In this document: piece by piece, positions 23,856-32,519 of the stretch
Layout of the letters: each line of letters starts with the position of its first letter
How positions within the stretch are numbered: the first letter of the stretch is position 1
Assembly (NCBI GenBank): GCA_018402545.1
Contig: JAGYIL010000001.1
Span: 2,763,794 to 2,827,793 of the forward strand
Origin: Saccharospirillum sp.
Lineage (GTDB): Bacteria; Pseudomonadota; Gammaproteobacteria; Pseudomonadales; Natronospirillaceae
Reading direction: 5' to 3'
Length of the DNA: 64,000 nucleotides
Notes under the pieces: model-generated
Database searches by the model: none
The model's input: only the letters and a program-made list of their open reading frames with translations
What the model was told of the DNA's origin: nothing
Made by a program: the position numbers and the translations under genes

Positions 23856-24659
23856 CTATATTGAAAATGAAAAATTAAGTAAGACGCCGGCTTCAGTTTC
23901 ATTCTTATACTGCACAGACTCCATGTCAGTAGGTAATTTCTCACCTTCCTGACTATCGTCAGCAAGTCGTTGAATTTGAGTTGCATACAACCCTAAACCG
24001 ATATTCAAAGCCCTAGTATCATTATCGTCGCCCCAATAGGTGCGTTTAAATGACAACATGACCCCAGTTCCGAAAGTATCAAGAGAACTACCTTCCGAAT
24101 CTAAACTCAAACCAAGAAAGATACCTGGTTTAATGTAATCGGTATCTATGCCCAACCACCCGTCTCCCTCCCAAGACCCGTCAAAAATGTACTGTGCTTG
24201 AAGCCAAGGTGTTACGCGGAAATCCGACTCTTCAATGACTCGAACAACTCCATCTCGAACTTCAGCTTTTTCAATATGAGGCTCACCGAAATGCATAACA
24301 GCAATACCAAAACTGAAATAACGACTTAATTCATTTCCTAAACTTGCTGCCTCTGCCTTTGCTGCTGCTTCTGCTGCTGCCTGTGCTGCTGCTTCTGCCT
24401 TTGCTGCTGACTCTGCTGCTGACTCTGTTTCTGACTCTGTTTCTGACTCTGTTTCTGACTCTGTTTCTGACTCTGTTTCTGACTCTGTTTCTGGCTCCGT
24501 TTCTGGCTCTGTTTCTGACTCTGCATCTGATTGTTCTTCTGTCGCTAATTGATTAGCCGACTCTTGAGGTTCCGGCCCATCAGACCCAGCCTCTTCTGCA
24601 AAGGCCCTTGAAACAAATACACCGATTACCAACACGAAAATCACACCAAACTTGCTCAT
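23856..24659 (-). CDS. Secreted repeat protein, probable outer-membrane conversion protein
   Basis: 267 residues from ATG 24659 (AGGAG five bases upstream). A signal peptide (MSKFGVIFVLVIGVFVSRAFA, cleaved before Glu) is followed by an acidic Ser-Glu-Thr-Glu repeat (about 50-82) and an Ala/Glu/Lys-rich helix (about 83-105). The C-terminal 155 residues alternate polar and hydrophobic residues and end in LNFSFSI, as in a small outer-membrane beta-barrel. It is transcribed against the late genes from an A+T-rich insert, so it is probably expressed in the lysogen. Confidence 0.65.
   Translation of the reverse strand: MSKFGVIFVLVIGVFVSRAFAEEAGSDGPEPQESANQLATEEQSDAESETEPETEPETESETESETESETESETESETESAAESAAKAEAAAQAAAEAAAKAEAASLGNELSRYFSFGIAVMHFGEPHIEKAEVRDGVVRVIEESDFRVTPWLQAQYIFDGSWEGDGWLGIDTDYIKPGIFLGLSLDSEGSSLDTFGTGVMLSFKRTYWGDDNDTRALNIGLGLYATQIQRLADDSQEGEKLPTDMESVQYKNETEAGVLLNFSFSI
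24421..24516. repeat. 12-bp tandem repeat in the secreted protein gene
   Basis: Six perfect copies of GACTCTGTTTCT (24421-24492) and two degenerate ones follow each other. On the coding strand each unit is one Ser-Glu-Thr-Glu tetrapeptide, so copy-number change keeps the reading frame. Confidence 0.9.
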
Positions 24660-24665
24660 GGACAC

Positions 24666-25120
24666 TCCTTGTCTGTATTAAGAATGAAACACAACCTATT
24701 ACTGAGAATACGCAATAGGGTCGAACCTCAGTATATAATTTAGATAATCTCTGTAAATCTGAGCGACTTAAATAATTTGCAATTACAAATATCGAAAGAA
24801 GCAGCTGGTCATATCAATGTTATAATTGAACAGAAACCACTAATAAGCTAAGAAAGAAAAAGGCAGAATGCAAAGCAAATCAGCCAACAGAAACAATTCT
24901 TTACAAACAAAGCAATACATATTAATTGATAAGGGAATCCTATTACCCAGACTAGACCAATACCACGTCACTCTATCTTGCTGAACCCATCCTTATCTAA
25001 GTGCACAATACTTTCGTCTTCACTCAAGCTATTACCACAGTTAGAATTCAACTCCTCTGCTGCAGTACAGGTAGTATTGCAGAAAAACAAAGGATTCTAA
25101 TGGGGAGAAAGACGGCTCCA
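24666..25120. other. A+T-rich gap without a recognised gene
   Basis: About 450 bases with no convincing coding frame. It should hold the promoter of the leftward secreted-protein gene near its left edge; no sharp promoter or terminator is claimed. Confidence 0.5.
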
Positions 25121-25744
25121 CTAAAAAATCAATAAAACAAGTCCGCAAGCTACCGCTGCGATGGAAAAAACATATGGTGATAGATCCCTCATGAACACTT
25201 TATCTTCGACTAAGAATCGAAATAAATTCGATGCAAAAATACCTATTATATAAATATTTATTCGCGTAATTCTTTCCTTATCTGGTCGCGTCGAACTACC
25301 ACTTCGCTCCCGATATTTATAATCTATGATATAGAATTTTCTATGCCAAATGACACTTACTCCTGTCACCATGAAACCATTGCCATCCAAGGCCACTCTT
25401 AATTCATCAGGATCATCTAAGAAATTTACTTTGTCCAAGTCTTCCTGAGCAACCTTTTTTAGTTTTGCTGTATAACTACGACTTAGAGTTAGATTATAGA
25501 ATGAACTTTTAATATGCTTGATCGCCTTTTTATCCGACTCTTGCCAGTACCTTATCCAGAACCATGCAAGGAATATCCACGGAGTAATCGTTAAAGCAAA
25601 TTGGTTATTAATGGCGAACTTATTATAGAAAATACTCAATACAGCTGGCTCTACTGCTTCAACATCAAACCAAAAATAGAAAATGAACAACAGCGATACG
25701 AATATCAAGTTGCGAGCATATGGATTAGGTTCATCAAACATCAA
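25121..25744 (-). CDS. Multi-pass membrane protein of unknown function
   Basis: 207 residues with about four membrane segments: 12-30 (LIFVSLLFIFYFWFDV), 48-66 (FALTITPWIFLAWFWI), 163-180 and 190-207. Between them lies a soluble stretch of about 95 residues (KKVAQEDLDKVNFLDDPDEL). No family recognised. It is A+T-rich, leftward, and sits between terminase and protease in the second cargo insert, so lysogen expression is likely. A role in exclusion of other phages is possible but unsupported. Confidence 0.6.
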   Translation of the reverse strand: MMFDEPNPYARNLIFVSLLFIFYFWFDVEAVEPAVLSIFYNKFAINNQFALTITPWIFLAWFWIRYWQESDKKAIKHIKSSFYNLTLSRSYTAKLKKVAQEDLDKVNFLDDPDELRVALDGNGFMVTGVSVIWHRKFYIIDYKYRERSGSSTRPDKERITRINIYIIGIFASNLFRFLVEDKVFMRDLSPYVFSIAAVACGLVLLIF

Positions 25745-25872
25745 CTAAGCACCCTATATTGGCTTTTAAGCACATTAAACCAATGAATTTATGAGATAGA
25801 TAGCCCACGACAGGCACCCACCCAAATCCCCCCGCATGATGTCCCCATCCACCCAATGGAGACATCAACATC

Positions 25873-26901
25873 ATGCCCCAACAATGGTTCACCGTCCGCG
25901 CTCAGGCTGAGGCGAAGGCCGTTCAGGTCTCTATTCGCGGCATCATCGGCGAATGGGGCCTTACCGATCGCGAGTTCATTCGCGATGTCGAGGCCGCCGG
26001 CGATGACGTCGAGCTGATCGAGGTCACCATCAACAGCCGGGGTGGCGAGGTCGATCATGGCCTGGCCATCTATAACTTCCTGAAAGCCCACTCTGCCGCC
26101 GTTTCTGTGCGTATTGACGGCATCGCCGCCAGTGCGGCCAGCGTTATCGCTCTGGCGGGTGATGAAATCATCATGCCTGAAAACACTCTGATGATGGTCC
26201 ACAACCCCTGGACGTTCGCCGCCGGCAACGCCAAGCAGCTGCGCAAAACCGCCAACGACCTGGAGAAGTTCGAGCAGTCGCTGATGGCCACTTACATGGG
26301 CCGCACCAACAAAAGCGAAGAGGAAGTGCGCTCCCTGCTCGATGAAGAAACCTGGCTCACCGCCGCCGAGGCCGTAGAGCTGGGCTTTGCCGATAAGGTC
26401 GAAAGCCTCAAACGCTCGGCCACCGCTGCCCTGGCGGAAGCCGTCGACATTCCCGAAGCGGTGCTGGCTCGCATTCAGGCGGCGGGTGATAGCACGCCCG
26501 AGCCGAGCAATGCTGACGACAGTGGTGCCACTGACGATGATGACTCGACGCCCGAACAAGACCCGCCTGCAGAGCCTGGCACTAGCCCCGAAGCCTTCAC
26601 CCAAACGCCCGCCCCCAATGACGGCGGCAGCCCATCGGCAGACAAGCCAGATCCGGCTGCTCTGGCCGAGCTGTGCTCAGAGCATGGCCTGAACACAATG
26701 GCCGCCAGTTGGATTCGGGAAGGCCTCACGGTGGCGGCAGCCAAGCAACGCATTCTGGAGATCAAGGCAGCGGTAGACGACGCCCTGCAGGTGCAGGGGC
26801 AACTGGTGCCGACAGGTGCTGATGAAGAACCCGATGGCGGCATCAAGGCTTCCTGGTCCGATGCCTTCAACAAAAACCAAGTGAAACGAGGTAATTGGTA
26901 A
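25873..26901 (+). CDS. Prohead protease, ClpP-like, with scaffold-like C-terminus
   Basis: 342 residues. Residues about 15-190 are a ClpP/S14-type serine protease: NSRGGEVDHGLAIYN, GIAASAASVIAL with Ser87, and LMMVHNPW with His110. An acidic, Pro/Thr-rich linker (about 210-255) and a helical C-terminal piece follow, as in head maturation proteases that carry a scaffold domain. Its TAA overlaps the decoration gene's ATG. It should cleave the scaffold and capsid during head maturation. Confidence 0.9.
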   Translation: MPQQWFTVRAQAEAKAVQVSIRGIIGEWGLTDREFIRDVEAAGDDVELIEVTINSRGGEVDHGLAIYNFLKAHSAAVSVRIDGIAASAASVIALAGDEIIMPENTLMMVHNPWTFAAGNAKQLRKTANDLEKFEQSLMATYMGRTNKSEEEVRSLLDEETWLTAAEAVELGFADKVESLKRSATAALAEAVDIPEAVLARIQAAGDSTPEPSNADDSGATDDDDSTPEQDPPAEPGTSPEAFTQTPAPNDGGSPSADKPDPAALAELCSEHGLNTMAASWIREGLTVAAAKQRILEIKAAVDDALQVQGQLVPTGADEEPDGGIKASWSDAFNKNQVKRGNW

Positions 26902-27266
26902 TGGCAACCCTGGAAGAAGGCCGGCACGCCGGCGAGTTCATTGTGTCGGAGGCCAACGGCCACCGCTCCCGCCTGCAAGCCACCGTGCTGGCAGATGAAG
27001 TGCTGGAAGCGGGCCAGATCGTCGGCCGCGTGACAGCCTCGAACAAGCTGCGCGCCTGGAACCCGGCCAACATTGACGGCAGCGAAGCGGTGTTTGGTGT
27101 CGCCTTTGCGCCGGTCGATGCCACCGGTGGCGACAAGCAAGGCGTAGCCCTGGTTCGTGACTGCGAAGTCAACGGCAAAGAGCTGGTGTTCTTCGAAGGC
27201 GCGACCGAAGGCAACATCGAAACCGCGACCCTGGCCCTGGAAGGCCTGGGCATCATCGCGCGCTAA
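26901..27266 (+). CDS. Head decoration protein (lambda gpD-like)
   Basis: 121 residues from ATG 26901 (TAATG overlap with the protease). The pattern EGRHAGEFIVSEANGHRSR near the N-terminus and VLADEVLEAGQIVGRV match the gpD-type head stabiliser family. It lies between protease and capsid, as in lambda C-D-E. It would trimerise on the expanded capsid. Confidence 0.85.
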   Translation: MATLEEGRHAGEFIVSEANGHRSRLQATVLADEVLEAGQIVGRVTASNKLRAWNPANIDGSEAVFGVAFAPVDATGGDKQGVALVRDCEVNGKELVFFEGATEGNIETATLALEGLGIIAR

Positions 27267-27285
27267 TTGAAGAGGTAATTTCCAC

Positions 27286-28326
27286 ATGGCAACCATAGAC
27301 ATTTTCGGCAACAACGCCTTCTCGATGACCACCTTGCTGGAGGCGATGTCCGAGCAAGAATACCAGCCGAGCTTTCTGCGCAATCGCGGTATTTTCACCC
27401 CTCGCCGGGTGCGTACCGAGACGGTCGCAATCGAAAGCAAAGAGGGTGTGCTGTCGCTGATCAAGACGTCCGAGCGCGGTGCACCCCCAGTCGCCGGCGG
27501 CGCAGGCAAGCGTAAAATTCGGGACTTCCGCACCGTGCGCATCGCCAAAAGCGATCGCATCACCGCCTCGGAAATTTCCGGCATTCGCGCCTTCGGTTCT
27601 GAAACCGAACTGGCGCAGGTGCAGACCGAAGTGGCCGACCGACTGAACGGCCCATCCGGTTTGATGCGCGATGTCGAACTGACCTGGGAAAACATGATGC
27701 TCGGCGCCGTGCAGGGCATTGTCGTCGACGCCGACGGCGACATCATCGAAAACTACTTCAGTGCGTTCGGTGTGACCCAGCCTGCTGAGATCGACTTCGA
27801 CCTGGACAACGCCGACCCCGCCTCGGGCGCGGTGCGCAAGAAGTGTAACCAGGTGATCCGCACCATGCAGAAAGCGGCTAAGGGTGCCTGGGTACCGGGG
27901 CGCACCATGGTTGAAGCGATTGTCGGCGATAACTTCTGGGATGACCTGACCGCCCACCCGGAAGTACGTCAGACCTATCTGAACACCCAGCAGGCGGCCG
28001 AGCTGCGCAACGACGTCGGCATGGCTTATGAAGAGTTCACCTATGGCGGCATCCGCTGGGTGAATTACCGGGGCACGGACGATGGTTCCAAAGTGGCCAT
28101 CGGTACCGACAAAGCGCACTTCTACCCAGTGAATGCGCCCGGTGCCTTCCTGATGGCGTTCAGCCCGGGTGAGTTCTTCGACACCATCAACCTGCCCGGG
28201 CAGGACGTGTACCCGATGATCATCCCCGACGAAAAGCGCAACGCCTTTGTCGACGTGGAGCTGTACAGCTACCCACTGCCCATCGCCACACGCCCCGCCA
28301 TGCTGCTGCGCGCCAAGCGCACCTAA
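27286..28326 (+). CDS. Major capsid protein (lambda gpE-like)
   Basis: 346 residues, the usual length for the gpE family. Seen: FTPRRVRTETVAIE, the RAFGSETELAQVQTEVADRL helix (20 residues) and the C-terminal GAFLMAFSPGEFFDT. An AGAGGT ribosome site precedes ATG 27286. A strong terminator follows the gene at 28333, so capsid synthesis can exceed that of downstream genes. Confidence 0.93.
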   Translation: MATIDIFGNNAFSMTTLLEAMSEQEYQPSFLRNRGIFTPRRVRTETVAIESKEGVLSLIKTSERGAPPVAGGAGKRKIRDFRTVRIAKSDRITASEISGIRAFGSETELAQVQTEVADRLNGPSGLMRDVELTWENMMLGAVQGIVVDADGDIIENYFSAFGVTQPAEIDFDLDNADPASGAVRKKCNQVIRTMQKAAKGAWVPGRTMVEAIVGDNFWDDLTAHPEVRQTYLNTQQAAELRNDVGMAYEEFTYGGIRWVNYRGTDDGSKVAIGTDKAHFYPVNAPGAFLMAFSPGEFFDTINLPGQDVYPMIIPDEKRNAFVDVELYSYPLPIATRPAMLLRAKRT

Positions 28327-28332
28327 CCGACC

Positions 28333-28357
28333 GGGCCCGGTAACACGGGCCCTTTTT
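28333..28357 (+). terminator. Terminator after the capsid gene
   Basis: GGGCCCG (28333-28339) pairs with CGGGCCC (28346-28352), followed by five T. Its position inside the morphogenesis operon suggests partial termination. Confidence 0.75.
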
Positions 28358-28380
28358 CCTTTGGCAGTTGAGGCAGGGCT

Positions 28381-28581
28381 ATGAGCTTCACCCAGAACGA
28401 TTTGGATACCATCAACAAAGCCATTGCCCAGGGCAAGCGCCGCGTGTCTTTTGCCGATCGCACCGTGGAATACCGTGACATGAGCGAACTGCTCCAAGCG
28501 CGGGATGCCATTCAACGCGAACTGCGAAAGGCCAAGGGCGGTAACCGCCGGGTATGGCCAATGCGGGGAACAGGCTTTTGA
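28381..28581 (+). CDS. gpW-like head-tail joining protein
   Basis: 66 residues with the gpW pattern: an N-terminal helix (LDTINKAIAQGKR), the strand pair RVSFADRTVEYRDMSEL and a final helix (LQARDAIQREL). Lambda gpW is 68 residues and plugs the portal after packaging. It overlaps the portal gene. Confidence 0.85.
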   Translation: MSFTQNDLDTINKAIAQGKRRVSFADRTVEYRDMSELLQARDAIQRELRKAKGGNRRVWPMRGTGF

Positions 28582-29999
28582 AGTGGTGGTCGCAACTCAA
28601 ACGAACCGGTCGCCGGGCCATGAACCGGACACGTCGGTTCTATTCCTATTGGCAGGCGGGTAAGCCCGGCAACAAGGCGTTTCGGGATAAAGGCAACCCC
28701 GGCCCGAACCTCGCCAACATGGCCAACCTCGGCACCATTCGCATGCGCGCCCGCGATGCCATTCGCAACGCGCCGCTGGCGTCCCGCGCGATCGAGGTCG
28801 ATATCACCAACATGATCGGTACCGGCATCGTGCCCCGGTTCGAAGACCGGCTGCTGACCGACCTTTGGATTCCCTGGGAAGACGAGTGCGACGCCTCCGG
28901 CAATTACGATATCTATGGCATGCAGGAAGCGGCCGTGCGTGCCTGGCGTGAAGCGGGTGAATCCTTTGTGCGCTTTCGCTGGCGCCGGCTCGATGATGGC
29001 CTGACGGTTCCGTTCCAATTGGAGCTGCTGGAAGCGGACATGCTGCCCCTCATCGACTATCCGCAATTGATGAACGGTAACCGCATCGTCCAGGGCATTG
29101 AACTGAACCGCCTGGGGCAGCGTGTGGCCTATTGGTTTCACCGCGAACACCCGGGCGAGCAATACAGCAGCAGTGCCGCCCTGGCCGACCTGACGCGCGT
29201 GCCCGCGCGCGATGTCGCCCATCTGTATGAAGTGCTGCGCCCGGGCCAGATGCGCGGTGTGCCGCCCATGGCCGTCGGCCTGCAACGAATACAGCAGATG
29301 AACGACTTCGACGAATCCACCCTGGAGCGTCAAAAACAGGCCAGCCACTTCACCGCCTTTTTCATGAGGCCAGTGCCGGACGAACCCGGGCAAGATCCAG
29401 TCACCGGAGAAGACATCGAAGGCCGTGAAATGGCCGACATCGAACCCGGCAGCGGTTACACCTTGCTGCCTGGTGAAGATGTGAAGTTTCCGGATCTGCC
29501 TTCACTCGGCGGCGAGTATGAGCCCTTTCAGAAGATCAGTGCGCGTGCCCTAGCCGCTGGCCTCGGCATGCCTTATGAACTTCTGACCGGTGACTTCGGC
29601 GGCCTAAGCGATCGCACCGCGCGGGTGCTGATCATGGAGTACCGGCGCCGGGTAGAACAGCACCAGTGGAACCGGGTTGTGCGCCAACTGATGCGCCCGG
29701 TGATCAACCGCTTTGTTGAAGCCGCGCAACTGGCTAATGCCATTGCCGACGACTCGAACAACGCCGTGCGCTGGGTACCGCCCGCCTGGCCTTACTTCCA
29801 CCCGGTTCAGGATGTACAAGCGCTCAAGCTGGAAGTGCAAGCGGGCTTCCGCAGTCAGTCCGATGTGATTCACTCGCGCGGGAACGACCCGGACCAGGTG
29901 CGCGCCGAACGCCAGGCAGAGCAACAGGCCGACAAAGCCGCCGGGGTACATTCCAGCACAACCATCGCACCGAAAGACAAACCAGACTTCCCCGGTTAA
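28554..29999 (+). CDS. Portal protein (lambda gpB-like)
   Basis: 481 residues, close to the family's 500-530. Features: RAIEVDITNMIGTGI near the front, MQEAAVRAWREAGESFVRF, and the C-terminal signature LAAGLGMPYELLTGDFGGLS with YRRRVEQHQW. The start is uncertain: ATG 28554 overlaps gpW by 28 bases with a poor ribosome site; a TTG at 28575 is possible. Unusually, portal and gpW lie after the capsid gene rather than between terminase and protease. Confidence 0.92.
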   Translation: MANAGNRLLKWWSQLKRTGRRAMNRTRRFYSYWQAGKPGNKAFRDKGNPGPNLANMANLGTIRMRARDAIRNAPLASRAIEVDITNMIGTGIVPRFEDRLLTDLWIPWEDECDASGNYDIYGMQEAAVRAWREAGESFVRFRWRRLDDGLTVPFQLELLEADMLPLIDYPQLMNGNRIVQGIELNRLGQRVAYWFHREHPGEQYSSSAALADLTRVPARDVAHLYEVLRPGQMRGVPPMAVGLQRIQQMNDFDESTLERQKQASHFTAFFMRPVPDEPGQDPVTGEDIEGREMADIEPGSGYTLLPGEDVKFPDLPSLGGEYEPFQKISARALAAGLGMPYELLTGDFGGLSDRTARVLIMEYRRRVEQHQWNRVVRQLMRPVINRFVEAAQLANAIADDSNNAVRWVPPAWPYFHPVQDVQALKLEVQAGFRSQSDVIHSRGNDPDQVRAERQAEQQADKAAGVHSSTTIAPKDKPDFPG

Positions 30000-30111
30000 C
30001 CCGCTCCAGTACCGGGCCACCCACGACAGGTAGCCCGGTACCGCCCGCTTAATAATGACCCTCACTTAGCACGCCAATTTGATACGCACCGCACCACGAG
30101 AGGACCGACTG

Positions 30112-30402
30112 ATGGCCACGAACCTCGCACAGGAAACCGCCGAAGCCTGCTTCGATGCCTTTGCCGAAACGGTCACGCTCGCCGGTACCGAGGTGGATGG
30201 TATTCCGGACAACGAACTGGTCAGCGTGCCAGGGTATGACGGCCTGGTCGAACCGCGCTCTACCCTCGCCCTGCGCAAAGCCGATGTGCCGGACCTGCAA
30301 AAAGGTCAGTCCGTCATCATTCGCGGCCAGACCTACCAGGTGGATCAAACCATGCCGGGCCAGTCTGATTTCGATGTGCTGGTGAAGGTGCTGCTGCGAT
30401 GA
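30112..30402 (+). CDS. Head-tail joining protein, FII-like
   Basis: 96 residues from ATG 30112. Beta-rich small protein (GQSVIIRGQTYQVDQTMPG) of the length and place of lambda FII/gp41-type connectors, just after the portal and before gpZ. Its stop overlaps the next ATG. Confidence 0.65.
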   Translation: MATNLAQETAEACFDAFAETVTLAGTEVDGIPDNELVSVPGYDGLVEPRSTLALRKADVPDLQKGQSVIIRGQTYQVDQTMPGQSDFDVLVKVLLR

Positions 30403-31010
30403 GCTACCGGGTTAACGCGGCGGCCATTACCCAGGCACGCCAGGTCATCAAAGGTACCGAGCGTGCAGCGCGCGTTGCACAGTTTCGGACGGTCAATCGC
30501 GTGACCAAAAAACTCCGGACCGAAGCCAGCAAATTGATACGCGACCAGGTGCGCCTGAAAAAAGAGTACGTCGACCGTCAACTGAGAATCACTAAAACCG
30601 CCTCACTGGAAAACCCATCGAGTGTGATTACTGCCCGGTACCGGCCTACCCGCCTGATGCGGTTTGGTGGCAAGCAACTATCCCGCCAGGCGCGCAGAGC
30701 AGCCGGTGACCCGATGCGCGCCATTGCACCGGGCCGCAAGCAAGCCGGTGTGTCGGTGCACGTCAGTCGCCAGGGCAGCCGGAAGAAGATGCGCAAAGCC
30801 TTCCTGCTACCGCTGAACACAGGCAACGGCTTCGGCGTCTTCGTGCGCACGGGGGACGGCCGTAACAGCGTCGAGCACTTGTACGGCCCCTCCGTTAACC
30901 AGGTATTCCGAACCTCGATGAAAGAGCTGGAGCCCACGGTGCGCCGTGAACTGCAAGCGGAATTCAAACGGCAATTCGCCTTCGCCCGACAACAGGAAAC
31001 CAAACGATGA
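30399..31010 (+). CDS. Minor tail protein Z-like
   Basis: 203 residues, highly basic and helical. LIRDQVRLKKEYVDRQLRI and the FVRTGDGRNSVEHLYGPSV segment match the minor tail protein Z family, about 190 residues in lambda, which helps tail termination. It overlaps both neighbours by four bases. Confidence 0.75.
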   Translation: MSYRVNAAAITQARQVIKGTERAARVAQFRTVNRVTKKLRTEASKLIRDQVRLKKEYVDRQLRITKTASLENPSSVITARYRPTRLMRFGGKQLSRQARRAAGDPMRAIAPGRKQAGVSVHVSRQGSRKKMRKAFLLPLNTGNGFGVFVRTGDGRNSVEHLYGPSVNQVFRTSMKELEPTVRRELQAEFKRQFAFARQQETKR

Positions 31011-31453
31011 CGCGCGGTACCGAACTGGTCGATGCAGTAATCGACGCCTTGAACGGCATCACCACAGCCAATGCATTCAACACAGACCCGACGGTGTTTC
31101 GGGGTCGTGCCGATGGCCTGAGCACCGGTGACATCGTTCTGCCAGCGATCGCGATCGCCACCCTGGCCAGCACCCCAACCAACCCGAAGCCGCGCACTGT
31201 GCGCAAGGATCGGGAGATCAACATCACGGGCTTAATTAATGCGCTGCCATCCGATTACGAGCCGGCGCTCGATGAACTGGATGAAGACATCATCCGGGCA
31301 TTACTGCCATTAACCGAAATCGATGCGCTGCCCGGCGTGCTGCAAATTCAACTCTCGGGCGGTGAATACGCCCACCCCGAAGGAGGTTCAAACATGGCCT
31401 CTGTGTCTTACACCCTAACGGTCAGCTATGCGTTGACCATTCCAAAACCATGA
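31007..31453 (+). CDS. Tail terminator, gpU-like
   Basis: 148 residues. TVRKDREINITGLINALPSD and LDELDEDIIRALLPL resemble the gpU tail-end protein, with the C-terminal strand SVSYTLTVSYALT. Its place between Z and the major tail gene (Z-U-V order) supports this. It would cap the tail tube before head joining. Confidence 0.7.
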   Translation: MTRGTELVDAVIDALNGITTANAFNTDPTVFRGRADGLSTGDIVLPAIAIATLASTPTNPKPRTVRKDREINITGLINALPSDYEPALDELDEDIIRALLPLTEIDALPGVLQIQLSGGEYAHPEGGSNMASVSYTLTVSYALTIPKP

Positions 31454-31463
31454 GGGCTTAACC

Positions 31464-32396
31464 ATGCCACTGACTTCAGAAACACGCGGCTACCAGGGCC
31501 GTGGCCGCTTTATCCTCCGCCCGATTGGTGGCGGCCGGCCGTTCGAACTGGGCAACGTGACCAGCTTCACTGAGTCCATCGAGATCGACCGTCAATCCCG
31601 ACCGGATTACACCACCGTCGCCGGAGGCGAGCTGGATGTATCCGAGCGAGTGTCGTCGTTCACCTTCGAGGCCACCTGTAACGACATCAGCCCGGAAAAC
31701 ATCGCCTCCGGTTTTCTGGCCAACATCGAGCAGCTCGGCGCGCAAACGGTCAACGATGAAGCGTTAATGTCCTGGTCCGGTACCCGGGTCGGTTTCCGGT
31801 ATCTGCCCGATCCACATCAATCCATCACGGTCGATATTCTCGGCAACGTGACCTGGGCGGCAGAGTTAGTGGTTGAAGAAGGCGATGTCTACATCGATGC
31901 CACCGAGGCCTACATGGCCACCACTGCCGGTACCACAGACACCACTGAACCAACCTGGCCAGCCGGTTATGGCACGGTAACCGACGGCACCGTCACCTGG
32001 ACGCACCTCGGCAAGGTGGCTCTGACCGACGCGCAAGACTACGACCGCACCCCGCACGGCATCCGCATCAAGGACGCGCCGGCGAACCTTCAGTACCCGA
32101 CAGCCGACACCAACATTCCGCTGGCCGTCACCTACGAGCGCAACCCCCAGTACCTGATCCAGGCGCTGGCCGCCGCACAGCAGTTGTACGAGCTGCGCTG
32201 GGAAGGCTTGAACGCGGTGGATGGTGGTAACCCGCTCCACGCCACCTACTTCCGCATCAAGCTCTCGCCGACATCCGGTTTCCAGCGCCATGGTGGTGAC
32301 GACTTTGCGGAGCTCACCCTCTCCGGAACCGTGCTGTCTGACGACACACGAACCGGTGCCGGCCTGAGCAAGTTCGTTGAAATGGCGATGATCTGA
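31464..32396 (+). CDS. Major tail tube protein
   Basis: 310 residues. The N-terminal part (GRGRFILRPIGGGRPFELGN, 20 residues) and FTESIEIDRQSRPDYTT fit a tube protein. Residues about 140-195 are an extra module containing TTEPTWPAGYGTVTDGTVTW, also seen at the end of the tip protein at 39613; such Ig- or sugar-binding-like inserts decorate the tube surface. Its place before the tape measure agrees. Confidence 0.8.
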   Translation: MPLTSETRGYQGRGRFILRPIGGGRPFELGNVTSFTESIEIDRQSRPDYTTVAGGELDVSERVSSFTFEATCNDISPENIASGFLANIEQLGAQTVNDEALMSWSGTRVGFRYLPDPHQSITVDILGNVTWAAELVVEEGDVYIDATEAYMATTAGTTDTTEPTWPAGYGTVTDGTVTWTHLGKVALTDAQDYDRTPHGIRIKDAPANLQYPTADTNIPLAVTYERNPQYLIQALAAAQQLYELRWEGLNAVDGGNPLHATYFRIKLSPTSGFQRHGGDDFAELTLSGTVLSDDTRTGAGLSKFVEMAMI

Positions 32397-32519
32397 TCAG
32401 GGTCTTGGTGGCTGGCCAGGGTGGCCGGTCACCAACCCGAACTGCTTTATCCAACTACAGCCTGGGGTCAGGTACCCGGACACCGGGCCATTACCATGAT
32501 TTGAGAGAGCCCCCGATTA

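Noticed and set aside
24361..24540. Repetitive tract as a CRISPR array or a poly-Leu coding frame on the plus strand
   Set aside because: The 12-bp units follow each other without spacers and code Ser-Glu-Thr-Glu on the minus strand behind a signal peptide and good ribosome site. The plus-strand frame is its mirror.
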